Source: Choanephora cucurbitarum
Taxonomy: Eukaryota; Mucoromycota; Mucoromycetes; Mucorales; Choanephoraceae
Direction of reading: 5' to 3'
Assembly (NCBI GenBank): GCA_025331435.1
Contig: JAIWNI010000071.1
Coordinates: 62,001 to 126,000, forward strand
Length of the DNA stretch: 64,000 nt
A model generated the notes under the pieces. It did not search any database, was not told where the DNA came from, and saw only the letters and a program-made list of their open reading frames with translations. A program made the translations under genes and the position numbers. Of the stretch, positions 13,268 to 25,423 are shown one piece after another; position 1 is the first letter of the stretch; each line of letters starts with the position of its first letter.

Positions 13268-14448
13268 GATAAATGCAAATAAGTAATTAGACTTGAAAGT
13301 CAATGAATTGACTTCATCTGGTATTTATACTTTTTTTTAGTTGTAGTATGAGTAGGGGAGGTGGTGTGATTCGTAAAATTTGGGTTGCATGAATTTCGTC
13401 AAATTCCGTTATGTTCATTTTTTTCTCACCATAGCTTATTTAAGCTATGCATCTTCTTTCATCAGTTAGACAGAGTTTAACCGACGGTTTGTTTCAGTTG
13501 ATAAGAAAGAAAGAAAAGCTTATTTCTACTTAGCAAACATTGTCGTCCTTGTTGTGTCTCTTTACGTTATTTTATATACAGAAAGTGTAAAGAAGAAGAA
13601 AAAACCTCGGGTGATTCTTCCAAAAAAAAAAACCTGCTTATTTTATGAAACTTTCAGTTGACTCACTGGTCAAACTTATGTGCGTGTGAACTGGGATAGT
13701 CAACAGTTTATTTATTATTTATCTAAACTTATGCGCCAACACAATACATGATCTCGCACATTTTATGTTGAATATTCACACACCCACACTTTTATGAGAT
13801 TTTTTTGAAACTTTCTAAATCCATTACTGTATGATAAGAAAGGGTTAGAGCTGTATAGGACCCTGTCAAGTCGTTTGAAAGTATTTATCATCAAGGATTT
13901 TTTTTATGGTGATGATTTTTCTCTTGCCATTTTCTTGTCAAATTAATTTAACTTTTTATGCATCCGAAAACTAAAATCATGCAACTAAAATAACAAAAAA
14001 ATAGTCACACACGCAAAACAAAAATATCTAGCTATGATACTGTATATCCAGCCAATGCAACTGATATCTGTAAAAAAAAAACAATTATTTGTATGTCTGG
14101 CCCTATGTTAGAAATAGCTAAAAGTATCAGGCTGAAAAAGATATTTGTTATTACTGCAGCTAAGCTTTGCTTCAGAGTGCAATTTGAGTTCATGCAATGT
14201 AAAACAATATGAACAAAACCTTGTAAATAAGAATACAAATTAATGATTAGGCTAGTTCCTGGATGTCTCGAAAGCAATAAATACATAGAATAAGCATGAT
14301 TACTAGAAGCAGTTTGCTCAGTTCAAAAATGAGAAAAAATATCATGATATCCAATCTTAATAAAGAAGATCCTACTTCATTGAACACTTAAATTGCCCCT
14401 TTCTTTAATATATTTGAACAACTGTCTAGCTAGAAGTAGACATATGTG
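13268..14448. other. Gene-free stretch (1.18 kb)
   Basis: Promoter side of the small Cys/His protein and 3' side of the kelch gene. AT-rich with several T-runs. An 84-codon minus ORF at 14032-14286 is mostly hydrophobic, low in complexity and unlinked to splice sites. Nothing functional was recognised. Confidence 0.45.
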
Positions 14449-16629
14449 TTATCTTATATCTGGTTTCGTTACCGTTGGACTACTTGATACATGAACCAGA
14501 GTAACATTGTCGCTGATATCAGGTTTAATAAGAGGAGAATCCATGGTATTCGGAACCTGGAGATCACCACTTCGGATTTCAGTAGTAGAGACTAAGTCAG
14601 ACGCCTTGGCTGTTTGCTTGACAATACTCTCAGGGGACACTTCAAAATATTTTCCTTCAAGATGATCCCAATCAACTTCTATAGGAGCAATGTCTTGATC
14701 ATCAGAACTGTATGGTTTGGAATCATGTCCTTGATTTTTTCTATGTTTCTTTCTGTAAAATACATAGTAGGAAGCAGCACCGACAATAGCAAGCTATAGA
14801 AAAAGAAGAATGAGTTTGAGTCTTATTAGTAGAAGAGAAAAGAAAATCACTTACGACAACACAGGCAGCAACAATGCCACCTATAGCACCCATACTTAAA
14901 CCATCTGGCGAGGGATTGTCATGTTTGTATTCATTAGTGTTTCCGATTGATGTGCTGTTACTAGATGTTTGAATGACTGAATTGGGATCAAAGTACTTAT
15001 CGGAGAGAGTGATAGCATATGGATCAGAAATATTAAGAATTAATACAGAATTAAGGCCTGCTCTGTTACTGTTGAGACCCCAGACAACAAGCATTGTTTC
15101 ATTGTTGGTTATCACAGCTGTCGAGACGCATCAGAAAAAGAATATTGACAACGATTAGTAAGATATTCACTTAGAAAAAAGAAAAAATTACTGTACTGGA
15201 GTGTTCAGTTCGTGATAATGGAGTAGTTATAGGTGCATTGATTGTAACGCTTTTCCATTCTCTAGTTTCAAGACTTAAAACATAACAATAGTCGTCTGCC
15301 ACTAATCAAATTTATGAGAAACATAGACAGTTTGAAGCAAAGAAATTCAAAATTTACCACGTCCGCCATCAGTTTCACCACCAAACATGATAACATCCTT
15401 CTTAGTCTTTGGTGCTTATAAAAAAGAAAGGGATATAAGCAAAACAACAACTAGAGAAAAGAGTTAATAATCAATCTACCTAAATCAAGTGAATGATAAA
15501 GTCGAGTACCACTTGGCACCTGGCCAACTAGTGTAAATGTACTCCATGAAGCGTTTTGTGTACTGAATGCCCAGGCCATTGAGAGTGGACGACGTTCAGC
15601 AACGGTTTTATATGCAACAGGATCATTATTGAATGCCTCGCCACCAATAAATAATATTTGATTGTTGAGAGAGTCGAAGACAGACTTTTGACGGTTTGGA
15701 AACCATGGCGCCCAAGTGGTCAAAGACAAAGGCACTGTCCAGGCCTGTGTAATAGAAGATCGCAATTGGTTAAGAAGAAAGAAATGCGAAGAAAAGAAAG
15801 ATTCCTTACTTTGTCTCCGTTGTTTTCATTAAAAAAAGCTACTTGTGTAAACCCAATCGTTCTCGTCATGTTGTCAGGGAAATTAAAGGAGGTTACACTA
15901 GTACTGGGAGTGGTCCAACTTGTATTGATATACCTACAGTGTGTATGTCAGTTGCTGTGTCACACTGCATTTTTTTTGAAAAAAAAAAAGAACTACACTT
16001 CAAAGCCACCGTAAAGAGCAATGCCTTTACCAGGAACTGGAAGAGCAGAGCCATAATAACTATAGGCCACATAACAAAAAAAAAACAATTTTATACATTG
16101 AGCATGAGTGTTCGTAATTTCAAAAGACTTTCTAGTTTACATTTGTCGAATGCCATAAGGTTCTTCAGTGTAAGGTGTGTATTTACTCCATTTGTTTTCT
16201 TGTGCATCGTAAATAATAGTTTGGTCAACCAATTTGGAAGTAGGCGAGAAACCTCCATTAAAAAACATGCGTCTGCCATCTCCCATTTCTGTTGCCTGTG
16301 GATTTTGTCGGGGTGCGATATCGACGTTGCTTGTGATTGAACTGACAGGTTTCCAGGCTGCTTCTAGGTCAGCGGATGTTTTTCCTGTTGCGTTTGTAAG
16401 ATCGAGCACATTGATTGTATTGTCAAGCGTATGTTCTGTTGTGCCTGTATATCTAAATCCAAAGAAACAGAATACCTTGCCAGTCAAATAACCACATGCT
16501 ATGCTTTAGACTGTTAGAAATATCTAAAATAGTATGATCTATTACTACTCTACATAAATTGGAGCGTGCAGAAGTCTGTGCCTGAGCAATGGATATTGAT
16601 AGCAATAATACCAGGTTTATTAACCGCAT
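14449..16629 (-). CDS. Secreted/type I membrane kelch-repeat protein
   Basis: 551-residue model with nine exons: 16629-16554, 16498-16141, 16059-15997, 15933-15810, 15744-15480, 15414-15358, 15301-15197, 15117-14855 and 14793-14449; all phases close. It begins with a hydrophobic signal peptide (MRLINLVLLLSISIAQAQ). An extracellular kelch/galactose-oxidase-like propeller follows, with blade motifs such as GRRMFFNGGF, GIALYGGFE, NQILFIGGEA and VIMFGGETDGG. A single transmembrane segment lies at about residues 425-448, followed by a basic stop-transfer (YRKKHRK) and a cytoplasmic Ser/Thr-rich tail of about 100 residues. The donor of exon 7 is the least certain junction, because GTACAG and GTAATT lie close together. 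The ligand and role are unknown; a cell-surface location is inferred. Confidence 0.82.
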
Positions 16630-17765
16630 TGTTTTATCAAGCAAAGAAAAAGATACAGCAAGAAGAAAGAAAGGCAGAGGGTCACCTTTTTCTTTTAAAT
16701 AAATTATCGAGAGTAACTACAATAATTGTTAGTGCAACATAGTGTTCTCCTGCGCAGAATTTATTTTATAAGTACGCAGAATAGTGTTCATATCAAGCAC
16801 AGTTCGTTACTGCTTTAGCTTTACTTGTATAAAATAGACAGAAAATGAAGCATCTTCAACCCTAATTAGTTTAGTACTTAAGAATTGATTCACTTCCCTT
16901 TTCCTGACGACGAAGGCTCTTCCTTCTTGTTCCACAACTTTGTCTTACATTGATCGCAAAGTTAGATTGCACAAGCAAGAAGAAATCAACAGTCAACTCC
17001 AATGCTTCTTATTTTTGACATTGTATTTTTCAATGCCCATATATGATTTCTGAGGATTCAGGTACTTACGAAGAAGAAGTACAAGTGGTAGATCAGACAT
17101 ACCTCTTCATTTTGCATGATGGTTGCCTATGCTCAGCAATCTGATTAGGTTAGAAATTGGTTCCTCAAGAGACTTTGACGCAATGCAATGTTGGCATTAT
17201 GCAATAGTCGCTTATTTAAGAGTGTGCATATTCTTGAGAAATACACTCTTATATTGAGTATACTCTTAAATCAAATGGTATTTTAGCGCTTGAGGCAATT
17301 TTCAAGTTGAAGGATTGCACTCTTATATCGAGCATACTCCTAAATAAAACACTCTTAAATCGAGCGACTATTGTATAAAGCTTGAATGTCAATTTGTCTC
17401 ACTAATTCAGAAAAAACATTCAAGTATAAGCGTCACTAATCGCTCATTGACTTTCTTTGTTCCTTGTTTCTCTCGAGCAAGAATGGTCAAACTTTGAAAG
17501 GACTCTTGAATTCTACAAGCATAATGCGACGTTTTTAATAGATGTATGCTATTTATATCATTTATATTACGATAACATGCTTTCATCAATAGGTAGAAGT
17601 GCTAGAAATATCCTCTTGTACATATTTGTATTTTGTGCATAATAGACTAGCTCAAGAAAAGGATTTGTTTGATTTGAGCATGATTTGTTTTGTACTCCGA
17701 TGAAGGAAACAAAAAAAAAGTCAAAATGATAAAATAAGAAAAAAAAAAACTTCTTTACGATCGCA
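16630..17765. other. Intergenic spacer carrying a MITE
   Basis: Divergent spacer between the kelch gene and the TFIIIC subunit. Besides the MITE at 17202-17373 it has no supported gene; the short ORFs lack domain signals. Confidence 0.5.
17202..17373 (+). mobile_element. MITE-like element, copy 1 (complete)
   Basis: About 172 bases with terminal inverted repeats. The left end reads CAATAGTCGCTTATTTAAGA, and the right end is its reverse complement with a two-base CG insertion. Internal ACACTCTTA/TATTGAG motifs repeat as sub-inverted repeats. The reverse complement matches the element at 61631-61804 along its full length. No transposase is encoded, so it is a non-autonomous element by inference. 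No clear target duplication was found. Confidence 0.75.
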
Positions 17766-19885
17766 ATGGGAAGAAACAATGATATGAACTTATGGGCGCC
17801 ACCTGTGCCTGGCCTCGACTTTGACATTGAAGGTCCCACAGCAGATCACCTTATAGACACCTCAGACATATATGGACAAACAGTATATGAACATATTCAC
17901 GCTTCAAAAGAAGAATGGACGATCGTGGATAAAAAGTAACTTATTGTCTATCTTGAGCTTTCGACACTAGAGCAAAAAGTTTGACCACTTTTCTTTTTCT
18001 TTTAATTTGTAAAGTGAAGCTGTACCTTATTTACCAAAAAGACAAGATCCCTTGACAGTGACAATAGGCATCGATGACCAAAAGACAGAAAAATTACCTA
18101 CTTTTGGATTTATTCGATTAGGTAAAATATATCGATACGACCATAAGAAAGTAATCCACTCAATTTGAATAGACGAAAATTTCAAGATGAAGCGTGGGTT
18201 TGTTATCAATGCAGGCATGAGTGTTTGGGGACTTGATTTTGTACCTAAATCAACAACATGTCATGATTCTCAGACACAATATTTAGCCATTGCTGGCTAT
18301 AGAGGTTCAGTGGAAGAGCATACTGGTTTTGACGAAACACAACCTACAGGAACATACAAAAATGCCATTCAAATCTGGAATTTGAATCTCTCAACACAAT
18401 TACCTTCCAAATCACCCTTTATGGATCTATGTTTATTGCATGATTTTGGAATTATTCATGAGCTCAAGTGGTGCCCCTATGGTGCTTATCAAGAGGATGT
18501 ATGTTAAAAGAAAAGAGAAACGCTATTCATCAACTTATTTTTTTTTCTTTTAGACCGTATCAGAAAACGAAATTAACAAGCTTGGTGTTCTATCCATTGT
18601 CTGTGGTGACGGGTCTATAAGGACAGTTGTTGTTCCTCATCCTAATTATGTTCGAAAGAATATGTGTCAAGTAGATCCCTCAGAAACAGTTTATAGTAAG
18701 CAAAGATAGGATTGCATGAATTTAGACAAATGGATACTGATGTCCTTTGTGTAACAAGTGAAAATCAACCAATCCCGATGTTCTTTCCAACTGAACACAT
18801 TGAAGCCTATTAGCATGGCTTGGGGAGGACATAAGAAATTGGCCATTGGTTATGCTAATGGTAAGATCTTTCATTACTACAAAGAAGGTACCCCTAAGCT
18901 TAAAGTATACTTATTCTTTCTTAAAGGTATTTTGATTATATGGAACATGTTTAAAGCACTTTATGATAAGAGTAGCTGTCAAGCTGAAAATTCGCGTCGT
19001 TTCATTATGATGTCTTGTCGTCCATTGGATGCTGCTATTCGATGTATTGCATGGAATGGTTTGAGAGATCCCGAACGTATCTTAATGGGTGGATATGATG
19101 GTCGTCTATTACTTTTGGATACAAATGACCCTAATGTTCCTCTTTTGATTAATAGAGCCAGAGGTAAAGACAGAAAACAATTGGAAGTTGAATACACAGT
19201 TTGTTAAAAAAAATGTCCGACCTTAGGCATTCAACCCAACTGTGGATGGCATGGCCATAGTACAATGATGCTTCATTTCGATAATGACTTCATTGGTAGA
19301 GGCTTTGGGTTCTTTGAGAACGGAAATTCTTCTGTCAATCGATATGGTGAATGTCCTGGTGTATGCTGGTCCATAGCAACTTCTGAACATCATGGACAGG
19401 CCTCAATGAGTACAGCTATCGGATGGGTTCGCTCTTATAACATATATCAAGTTAAATTACGAAAATTGGTAAGAAAGTAGCTATTAGCTTGTTGATGAGT
19501 CTACTAATTTGTCAAAACAAAAGCATATTTATTTTCATTCTGTATACAAGCTGCATTATAATGACGAAACAGACAATTATCGTTATCTAGATGGATTTGT
19601 GCCTCAAGTAAGATAGTGGCATAGAAGCATGAAAGAAAAACTAAATTATCTACTTGGTAGACTGTAGACGAAAGTAAAAAAATACCATCCTATGAACAAT
19701 TTGGCGATACACACATGTCTATTCAAAAGGTAAACATAATCTTAGTAGTACAAGTCGATCCTAGTCTGAGTTTTTTTTAGGTTGCTTGGAACCCCAACAA
19801 ACCTACTTGTGCGTTCCTTGCAAGTGGGGGTGCAGCAGGGCTCTGTCGTGTTGAATTTGAAGGAAGAGGTCCAAAATGGACATAA
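17766..19885 (+). CDS. WD40 protein, probable TFIIIC subunit (Tfc6/Sfc6/GTF3C2-like)
   Basis: 518-residue model with ten exons: 17766-17935, 18015-18121, 18173-18498, 18554-18695, 18759-18860, 18927-19163, 19227-19468, 19551-19607, 19661-19729 and 19781-19885. WD-like blades are visible: GMSVWGLDFVP, YLAIAGYRGS, IHELKWCPYGA, LGVLSIVCGDGSIR, ISMAWGGHKKLAIGYANG, ILMGGYDGRLLLLD, VAWNPNKPTCAFLASGG. The pattern of an IAGYRGS-type blade, then H-E-L-K-W-C-P, then a CGDG-containing blade resembles the TFIIIC beta-propeller subunit, which helps place RNA polymerase III on tRNA genes. That identity is inferred; a different nuclear WD40 protein is possible. It lacks the long N-terminal tail of yeast Tfc6. 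The junction at 18695/18759 is the weakest. Confidence 0.65.
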
Positions 19886-20094
19886 AGCTTTTCTATACTC
19901 TAAAAGGATAATGTTACTATTTTTCTTTCTTTCTATTTTAAGCAAGTTACAAGGCTACTGATTGGGTTCCTTTGTAGAAGTCGGTATTTTATTTTGTCGC
20001 ATTTATGTTAATTCGAAAAAAAAACTATCCCTTTTTTTCTCTCTTTTTTTCTCTTTTATTTGTCTAAACACTTCGTTGTCTTATAAGTAACAGG

Positions 20095-20822
20095 ATGACA
20101 GCTATTGATACATCTGTTCATTGTCAGCCTAAAGATAATCAAACTTATAAACAGCATGATTGTCAGGATCATTTGGCAGATCAGGAGAATAGCATCAAAC
20201 TGATAAGCGAGCTTCGCCAATCAGACGAATGGCACGAAGTAGTTGCTTATGAACATCTATCAGATTCTGCAAGATCGCATTCATTAACTGCCACTACCTT
20301 AAGAGGCCAAAATATGATTGCTAGACGGCCTGTCAAATTCTTTAATCAGGACAAGACAGTCTGTATTATGGTTTTACATTTTGGCACCCATTTGTAAGCG
20401 AACAAACAACCCTTTCGAAAGGTATACTGAATCTGTCTCAATTCATAGATGTGGTCATGATGGTATTATTCATGGTGGTTTAGCAGCCACAGTTTTAGAT
20501 GAGATGTTGGCTTATGTTGTAAGTTTGTTATAAAGTGTAAATTAGAGAAAAGGGAACCGATAGCTGAACTTTTTCTTAAAAAAAGACTATTCCTAGTTTA
20601 CCTGGTCATACTGGGTTTACTGCCAACTTAAATGTAGACTACCGTAAGCCAATCTTATCTGATCAATGGGTTATTGTTCGTGGTGAACTAGAAAGATTAG
20701 AAGGCAGAAAGGCCTGGGGAAAAGCCCGTATTGAGACAATAGACGATGTGCCTGTAGTATTGACAGAAGCTACTGCTCTATATATCAGTCCACGCACACA
20801 AGGTCCAGTAACAAAGTTTTGA
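20095..20822 (+). CDS. Hotdog-fold thioesterase family protein (4HBT/PaaI-like)
   Basis: 201-residue product from exons 20095-20393, 20449-20518 and 20586-20822. The hotdog signature LCGHDGIIHGG is followed by a LAATVLDEMLAY helix and the strand TGFTANLNVDYRKP, as in acyl-CoA thioesterases of the THEM4/PaaI type. The Asp of the VLDE helix is the usual catalytic acid. The substrate cannot be read from the sequence; acyl-CoA is inferred. A longer exon 2 starting at 20432 would also be in frame, but would break the conserved F-G-x-x-L-C-G-H-D run, so the 20449 acceptor was chosen. Confidence 0.83.
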
Positions 20823-20998
20823 TTGATAGGCTGATATTTGAAAGAAGAAAACAAACTCAAGTTAGAGAATATTTCCTTAGAAAGATGACTTGTAAAGAGT
20901 CAAAACATCATTTCTCCTTTTTTTTTGTATGTGATAAATTGTACACTATAAAGAACTATTTTTTCTTTCTGTTCCTTTTTTTTTTGAAATCGAATGCC

Positions 20999-21961
20999 AT
21001 GAATGAACCTGAAACACCTATCACAATAAGTGATATACCTCCCAGAAGTACACCAGAGATAATATCACAGTCAACTCGAACCTTGCAAAGAGCAGGAGGT
21101 AACCAAATGACACTAAAAAGCAAAAAGAAGTATCTAATGTTTTGATCATAGAGATTAGCTCAACGGTATACATTAGTGTTTAATGGAAGGTAAAAGAAGA
21201 ACTAACCTTTTCTTTTTTCTTCTTAAATAAAAAAGACCACACAAACAAGTTCATTTAGTTCAACACGTAGTCGTCAATCCTTCATCGAAGATTGGTTAAA
21301 GAAAACAAATGCCAGTCAGAGATTAGTAGATGTTTGCCCTGAAGTACCTGACGATATACCTTCTTTACCACCATGGGCAACACCTTGTATAAAGAAGCCC
21401 ATCAAACCAGTCGCACCATTAAACAACACAGAAGATGATAGCCGTTCTGCTTCACATAGTGTATCCTCTTCATCTAAAGATAGCATTGATCAGGCACTCT
21501 ATCAACCTCATGCTGCACCTTACATAGACCAAGATTTCAAAGACGATGCTTCTCATGACACACTGCCCTACAATTCAGATCAATATTCTGAAGACAGCAA
21601 AACAGAACCTCTGTATGAAGGTTCAGCCAACTACTCACTCTCAGACGATTTACCAGACTCTCAAAGCCCTATTCACCAACAGGAGATCGATACCACTGCT
21701 ACTAATTCATACCATACAGCAATCACTCAACCTGTATTGTCTGACACTGAAATCATAGTGAATCAGAGCGATGGTCACAGTAGCACTGCTTCTGTTCACT
21801 CTTTAACTAACCTAGAACCTGAAGACGATCTGTATGAATTAGATGAACTATCAGCACAAGATTTCTTGGCTATTGAAGATGCCGCTTTGCGACTACAAAA
21901 AAGAAAAGCTTCTTCTCCGATAACCGAGCAACAACCTCCCGAAAAGAAACAACAATTATGA
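20999..21961 (+). CDS. Acidic, Ser-rich hypothetical protein
   Basis: 280-residue model with exons 20999-21098, 21159-21189 (31 bases) and 21250-21961. The product is acidic and Ser/Thr-rich, low in complexity across about residues 85-225, with short ordered-looking parts. These are QRYTLVFNGR (encoded by the mini-exon), SFIEDWLKKTN near residue 55, and a C-terminal block ELDELSAQDFLAIEDAALRLQ followed by a basic KRK motif. I do not recognise the family. The splice phase of the mini-exon and its coding-like content support it. The C-terminal block looks like a protein-interaction helix (inference). Confidence 0.65.
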
Positions 21962-22400
21962 TTAAAAATCAAAGACAAGTAAGAGACCTTCATTGACTGT
22001 TAAACAAGCCAACCATATATTTCTCTCGCTTTCTTTTTTTTTGTACCAACTAGCTTGTTACATTGACATTGCATCTATATACCCTTTCTCGCACTCTAAA
22101 TCGTCTTCCTTTTTTCTTCGTTCTTTTTCATGCTTTGTACGCTTGTTATTTGTGTGTCTAGCATAAATCACATGAAATACATATGGTTTCTCGGTTTATT
22201 CTAATATACTTAAATAAACAAATCATTTAATAGTCTAAAATACAGTTTCAATATTTATTGTCAAACAGAAACAGATGAAAAGAGAGAAAGTCAACAAAAA
22301 ACATGAATGGTATAATAACAATAAATAGTACACGTCATCAAGATGTGTTGCGATAGAATCAAGCGGAAGACATTGCATCCTATGAAATATACATATGCTT
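21962..22400. other. Convergent 3' spacer
   Basis: 439 bases between the orphan at 20999-21961 and the bHLH gene. AT-rich, with AATAAA-like sequences near 22212 and 22319. No gene was seen. Confidence 0.5.
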
Positions 22401-23476
22401 TCAAATAGGTTGAAAATGACTACTCAAATGATGAAGCGCCAGATTGGCTTGAATTTCATTTGGATATATATCAATGTCAGCTATATTTTAGTAAAAATGA
22501 ATGATGAGTTAGACATGTTACTATGATCAGTATAGAGTTTACTTACAGCAGAAACTGTTAAGTAAGACTTGATGTGTTGATCCGTTAGATTGAAGAAAGT
22601 ATTGCTTATCTTTAGTGATTTGGTAAGAGACTGATAAGGAAAATGATTGAGCTACATTACTTTGTAAAGAGATAGTACTATGCTTACAGTGATAGGGAGA
22701 AGTTTGGTATTCAGTCTCTTCTTCATTTGTGCTACTAATGTTATCTTCATCATCTGTTCTTGGACTTGAAAGGCTCTGTCTTGATATATCATCCATGCTG
22801 CCAGAAGATGCCATTGGTTGTGTTGAGTTCATCAAGCCAGGCACAGGCCAAGGATAGACAGGATTCATGCCAGCATAGACGCTTTCTGCAGTAACATGAG
22901 AAGCAGTTGAGTTTGAGTTAGATGTAAGGGATGTAGACGAAGAGTTGCTGTCTTGTTGGTACTGCATCAACTGAGCCAGCAGTTGCTTGTTTTCCCTTTG
23001 AAGATGGATAATTTGGGATCGGTATCGTTCTTCCCTTGAAATGCCTTGTTTAACCCAATCCAATGCTTTTTCAACAATCTGACTCTTTGAAGGTCTCCGG
23101 TAGCTCATCAGATTAGGCAGCGCTTGTGCAAGTGCTTGAAACTTAGCGTTCAGTGTCTCTCGACGGGCACGTTCGATAGCATTATGCTCAGCTCGTCGTT
23201 CTTCTTGACTTAGTGGCCTGATGAAATAAGAAGATGAGCATGAAGTTATAACTATGCAGGGTACGATCAGCCTTACTTTTTCATATTACTTTCTCTTGTC
23301 AACTCAGCATCATTACAATGAGATGAATTTGAACGGGTGTTTCTTAGGGTTAAATCTGTGAGATTTGCGTTTGTGAATGGGAATGGATCGAAACTGGTCA
23401 TTGAATGTTCAGGGTTTGCAAATTGAGTCATAGTTGTTCTTTGATGACCATATAAGCCTCTTTGAGCAGGATACAT
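22401..23476 (-). CDS. bHLH transcription factor
   Basis: 316-residue model with exons 23476-23277, 23217-22547 and 22480-22401. The basic region RRAEHNAIERARRE (residues about 74-87) carries the H78/E82/R86 triad of E-box (CANNTG, CACGTG-type) binding factors. A helix-loop-helix follows to about residue 125 with the proline-containing loop LPNLMSYRRPSK, then a short heptad segment (QIIHLQRENKQLLAQLMQY) suitable for dimerisation. The remainder is a Ser/Asn-rich, probably activating region with a DDEDN stretch. The target genes are unknown. The small third exon encodes the last 26 residues and closes the frame. Confidence 0.9.
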
Positions 23477-25423
23477 AAATAATAGCGTAAGTTTGTTGAG
23501 AGAGAGAAAGAGAAAGAAGAGAATACGATGAAATATTGGCTATCTTTATATAGGTAGATCTTGACAAGAAGGTGTCATGTAATAGCTATTTTAGATAAAC
23601 AACCGATATTTTATAACGGCGACTAAATCAAGAAGTGGATATTTTTTAAGGATTTTTATTCTTTGAACTTCTAAACAATTTTAGTTTATTAACTCTTTGT
23701 GTTGCCATAATCCTCTTTTTCCTACTTTGTCACTACTAATAAAGAGGTCTTTATTAGTCTTTTTTCTTTTTAGTCATTTTGTATTTCTTTCCAGTGTGGC
23801 TCACATAATGCCTTGAAGAGAATGAAACAAATCCTGGAGTTTGATGTAGAAAGAGAGAATATGGGGTTGTGTCAAACTAGAAAAAAATTATTTCCCTAAA
23901 GGAACGCACAGACACACAACGTATCCTTTTTGAGAATTCTATGTCACACATGCACTCATCCTGTCTCTTTCTTCAAAATTATTCAGGACCTATCATTTGG
24001 GTTGATGGAGAGATACTATAGTAACCTGTTTCAAATAAATAGCCTTAAAAAGAAGCATAACAAAATACGATATCTGCCAAGCCATGAATATACCTTGTTT
24101 TTCTTCTCTTTCTCTCTCTCTCTTTTTCTGCAGATCAAGGGAAACCGATGATGATTAATTCTTTGATAATTTAAACAATAACATGATTTAATCATTGTGT
24201 ATGTGACATACAAAGGGCCTGTGGCAATCCCTTTTCTTTTTTTGGGTTTATTTGTGTGTACCCATTGAAATTGGGGAGGTTTCCAAGAACTCGTTGTGTC
24301 CCTTAGGAAGCGGGAAAACAAGTCATTCTGTCAAATAAACCAAAAATGTATATATATAGAGAGAGAATTGACATGACGACATTTTCTGGGTTGACAAGCC
24401 CTTCTTTTGGTTTATAAATAGTTATTTTGATTCATCATTTGTTGTCTGACACATATTTGCACCTCTCTCTATTGGTCTATCGTTTCATTATCAATAGGGC
24501 TTTACGAGGTACACAACAAGTAACTTACTAATCTTGCTTTACATAGAAAGAATTAATGCATTGTTCTGAAACGGGTATCACAAGTGACGATTCTTTCAAG
24601 AATTGAAATGTTTCAAACTGTTGATCACTTCTAAAGAATTTCAGAAGTTATGTGGAGAACATTCAATTCTAGCCTCCCTTTTAACCTGCAGCAAATTTAT
24701 GTTTGAAGATATTTTATTTGAATAAGACTTGACTTTTTTCTTGTCTCTATGCTACAAATCGCTTACTTATCAGAAGACAAGAGATACATACCCTCTCTTT
24801 CTCCTTTTTTCCTTTCTCCAGAACCTTTTGTTTCTTCAATATGTGCTACCAAAATATAAAGGAATTGCCGAGCCAGATGACAGACTGAAACACGTATCTA
24901 TCCTTTAATGGCAATTACAGTTGTGTTTAATTGGCTTTTTGTAACTTATGTGATTTCCGTGGATATATAACCTTCTTACGGTATGTCTTATAATCTTACA
25001 CATGTGTTCGGCTTGGTCGGATCTCAATAACAATTAATAAGCAACGGGGATCCTTTTGCCCTGTTCCGGCATAATAGCTTGAGTTATGCCACAGACATTT
25101 GCAAAGAATAGAGTTCCCATAGAATACGCATAATTGTATCTCATATAGCCGCTACTTTGGTTGTATATTTTATTAAACAAAAAAAAAACTTCTTTTTTGT
25201 TCTTTTTTTAAAAGTGATTTACCGCTATTTCAAAATAGGTTTCCTTTATTGTGGATTATGATTCAAGTGTTGAAATACATATATGCAAACACAAGAGAGA
25301 AACAAAGTGGCAGAGAAATGAGAGATGATAATGATGTGTGTGTGTGTGTGTGTGGGAATCCAATCATACAAATTAAAATAAATAATACAGCTTTTCTTTT
25401 TTTGTCGCTTTTGTTCCTGCTTA
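23477..25423. other. Gene-free stretch (1.95 kb) with a (TG)n microsatellite
   Basis: Upstream of the bHLH gene and downstream of the PFKFB gene. It contains pyrimidine tracts near 24100-24125 and a (TG)n run at about 25336-25353. ORFs of 64-96 codons have low complexity and no recognised domain. Confidence 0.5.
25336..25353. repeat. (TG)n microsatellite
   Basis: Uninterrupted TG dinucleotides, about nine units, directly downstream of the PFKFB stop codon. Confidence 0.85.

Noticed and set aside
15843..16340. 165-codon plus-strand ORF over the kelch gene
   Set aside because: Low-complexity antisense shadow; the minus strand carries a coherent spliced protein there.
20394..20448. Exon beginning at 20432 in the thioesterase gene
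   Set aside because: In frame, but it would insert residues into the conserved L-C-G-H-D-G motif of the hotdog family.
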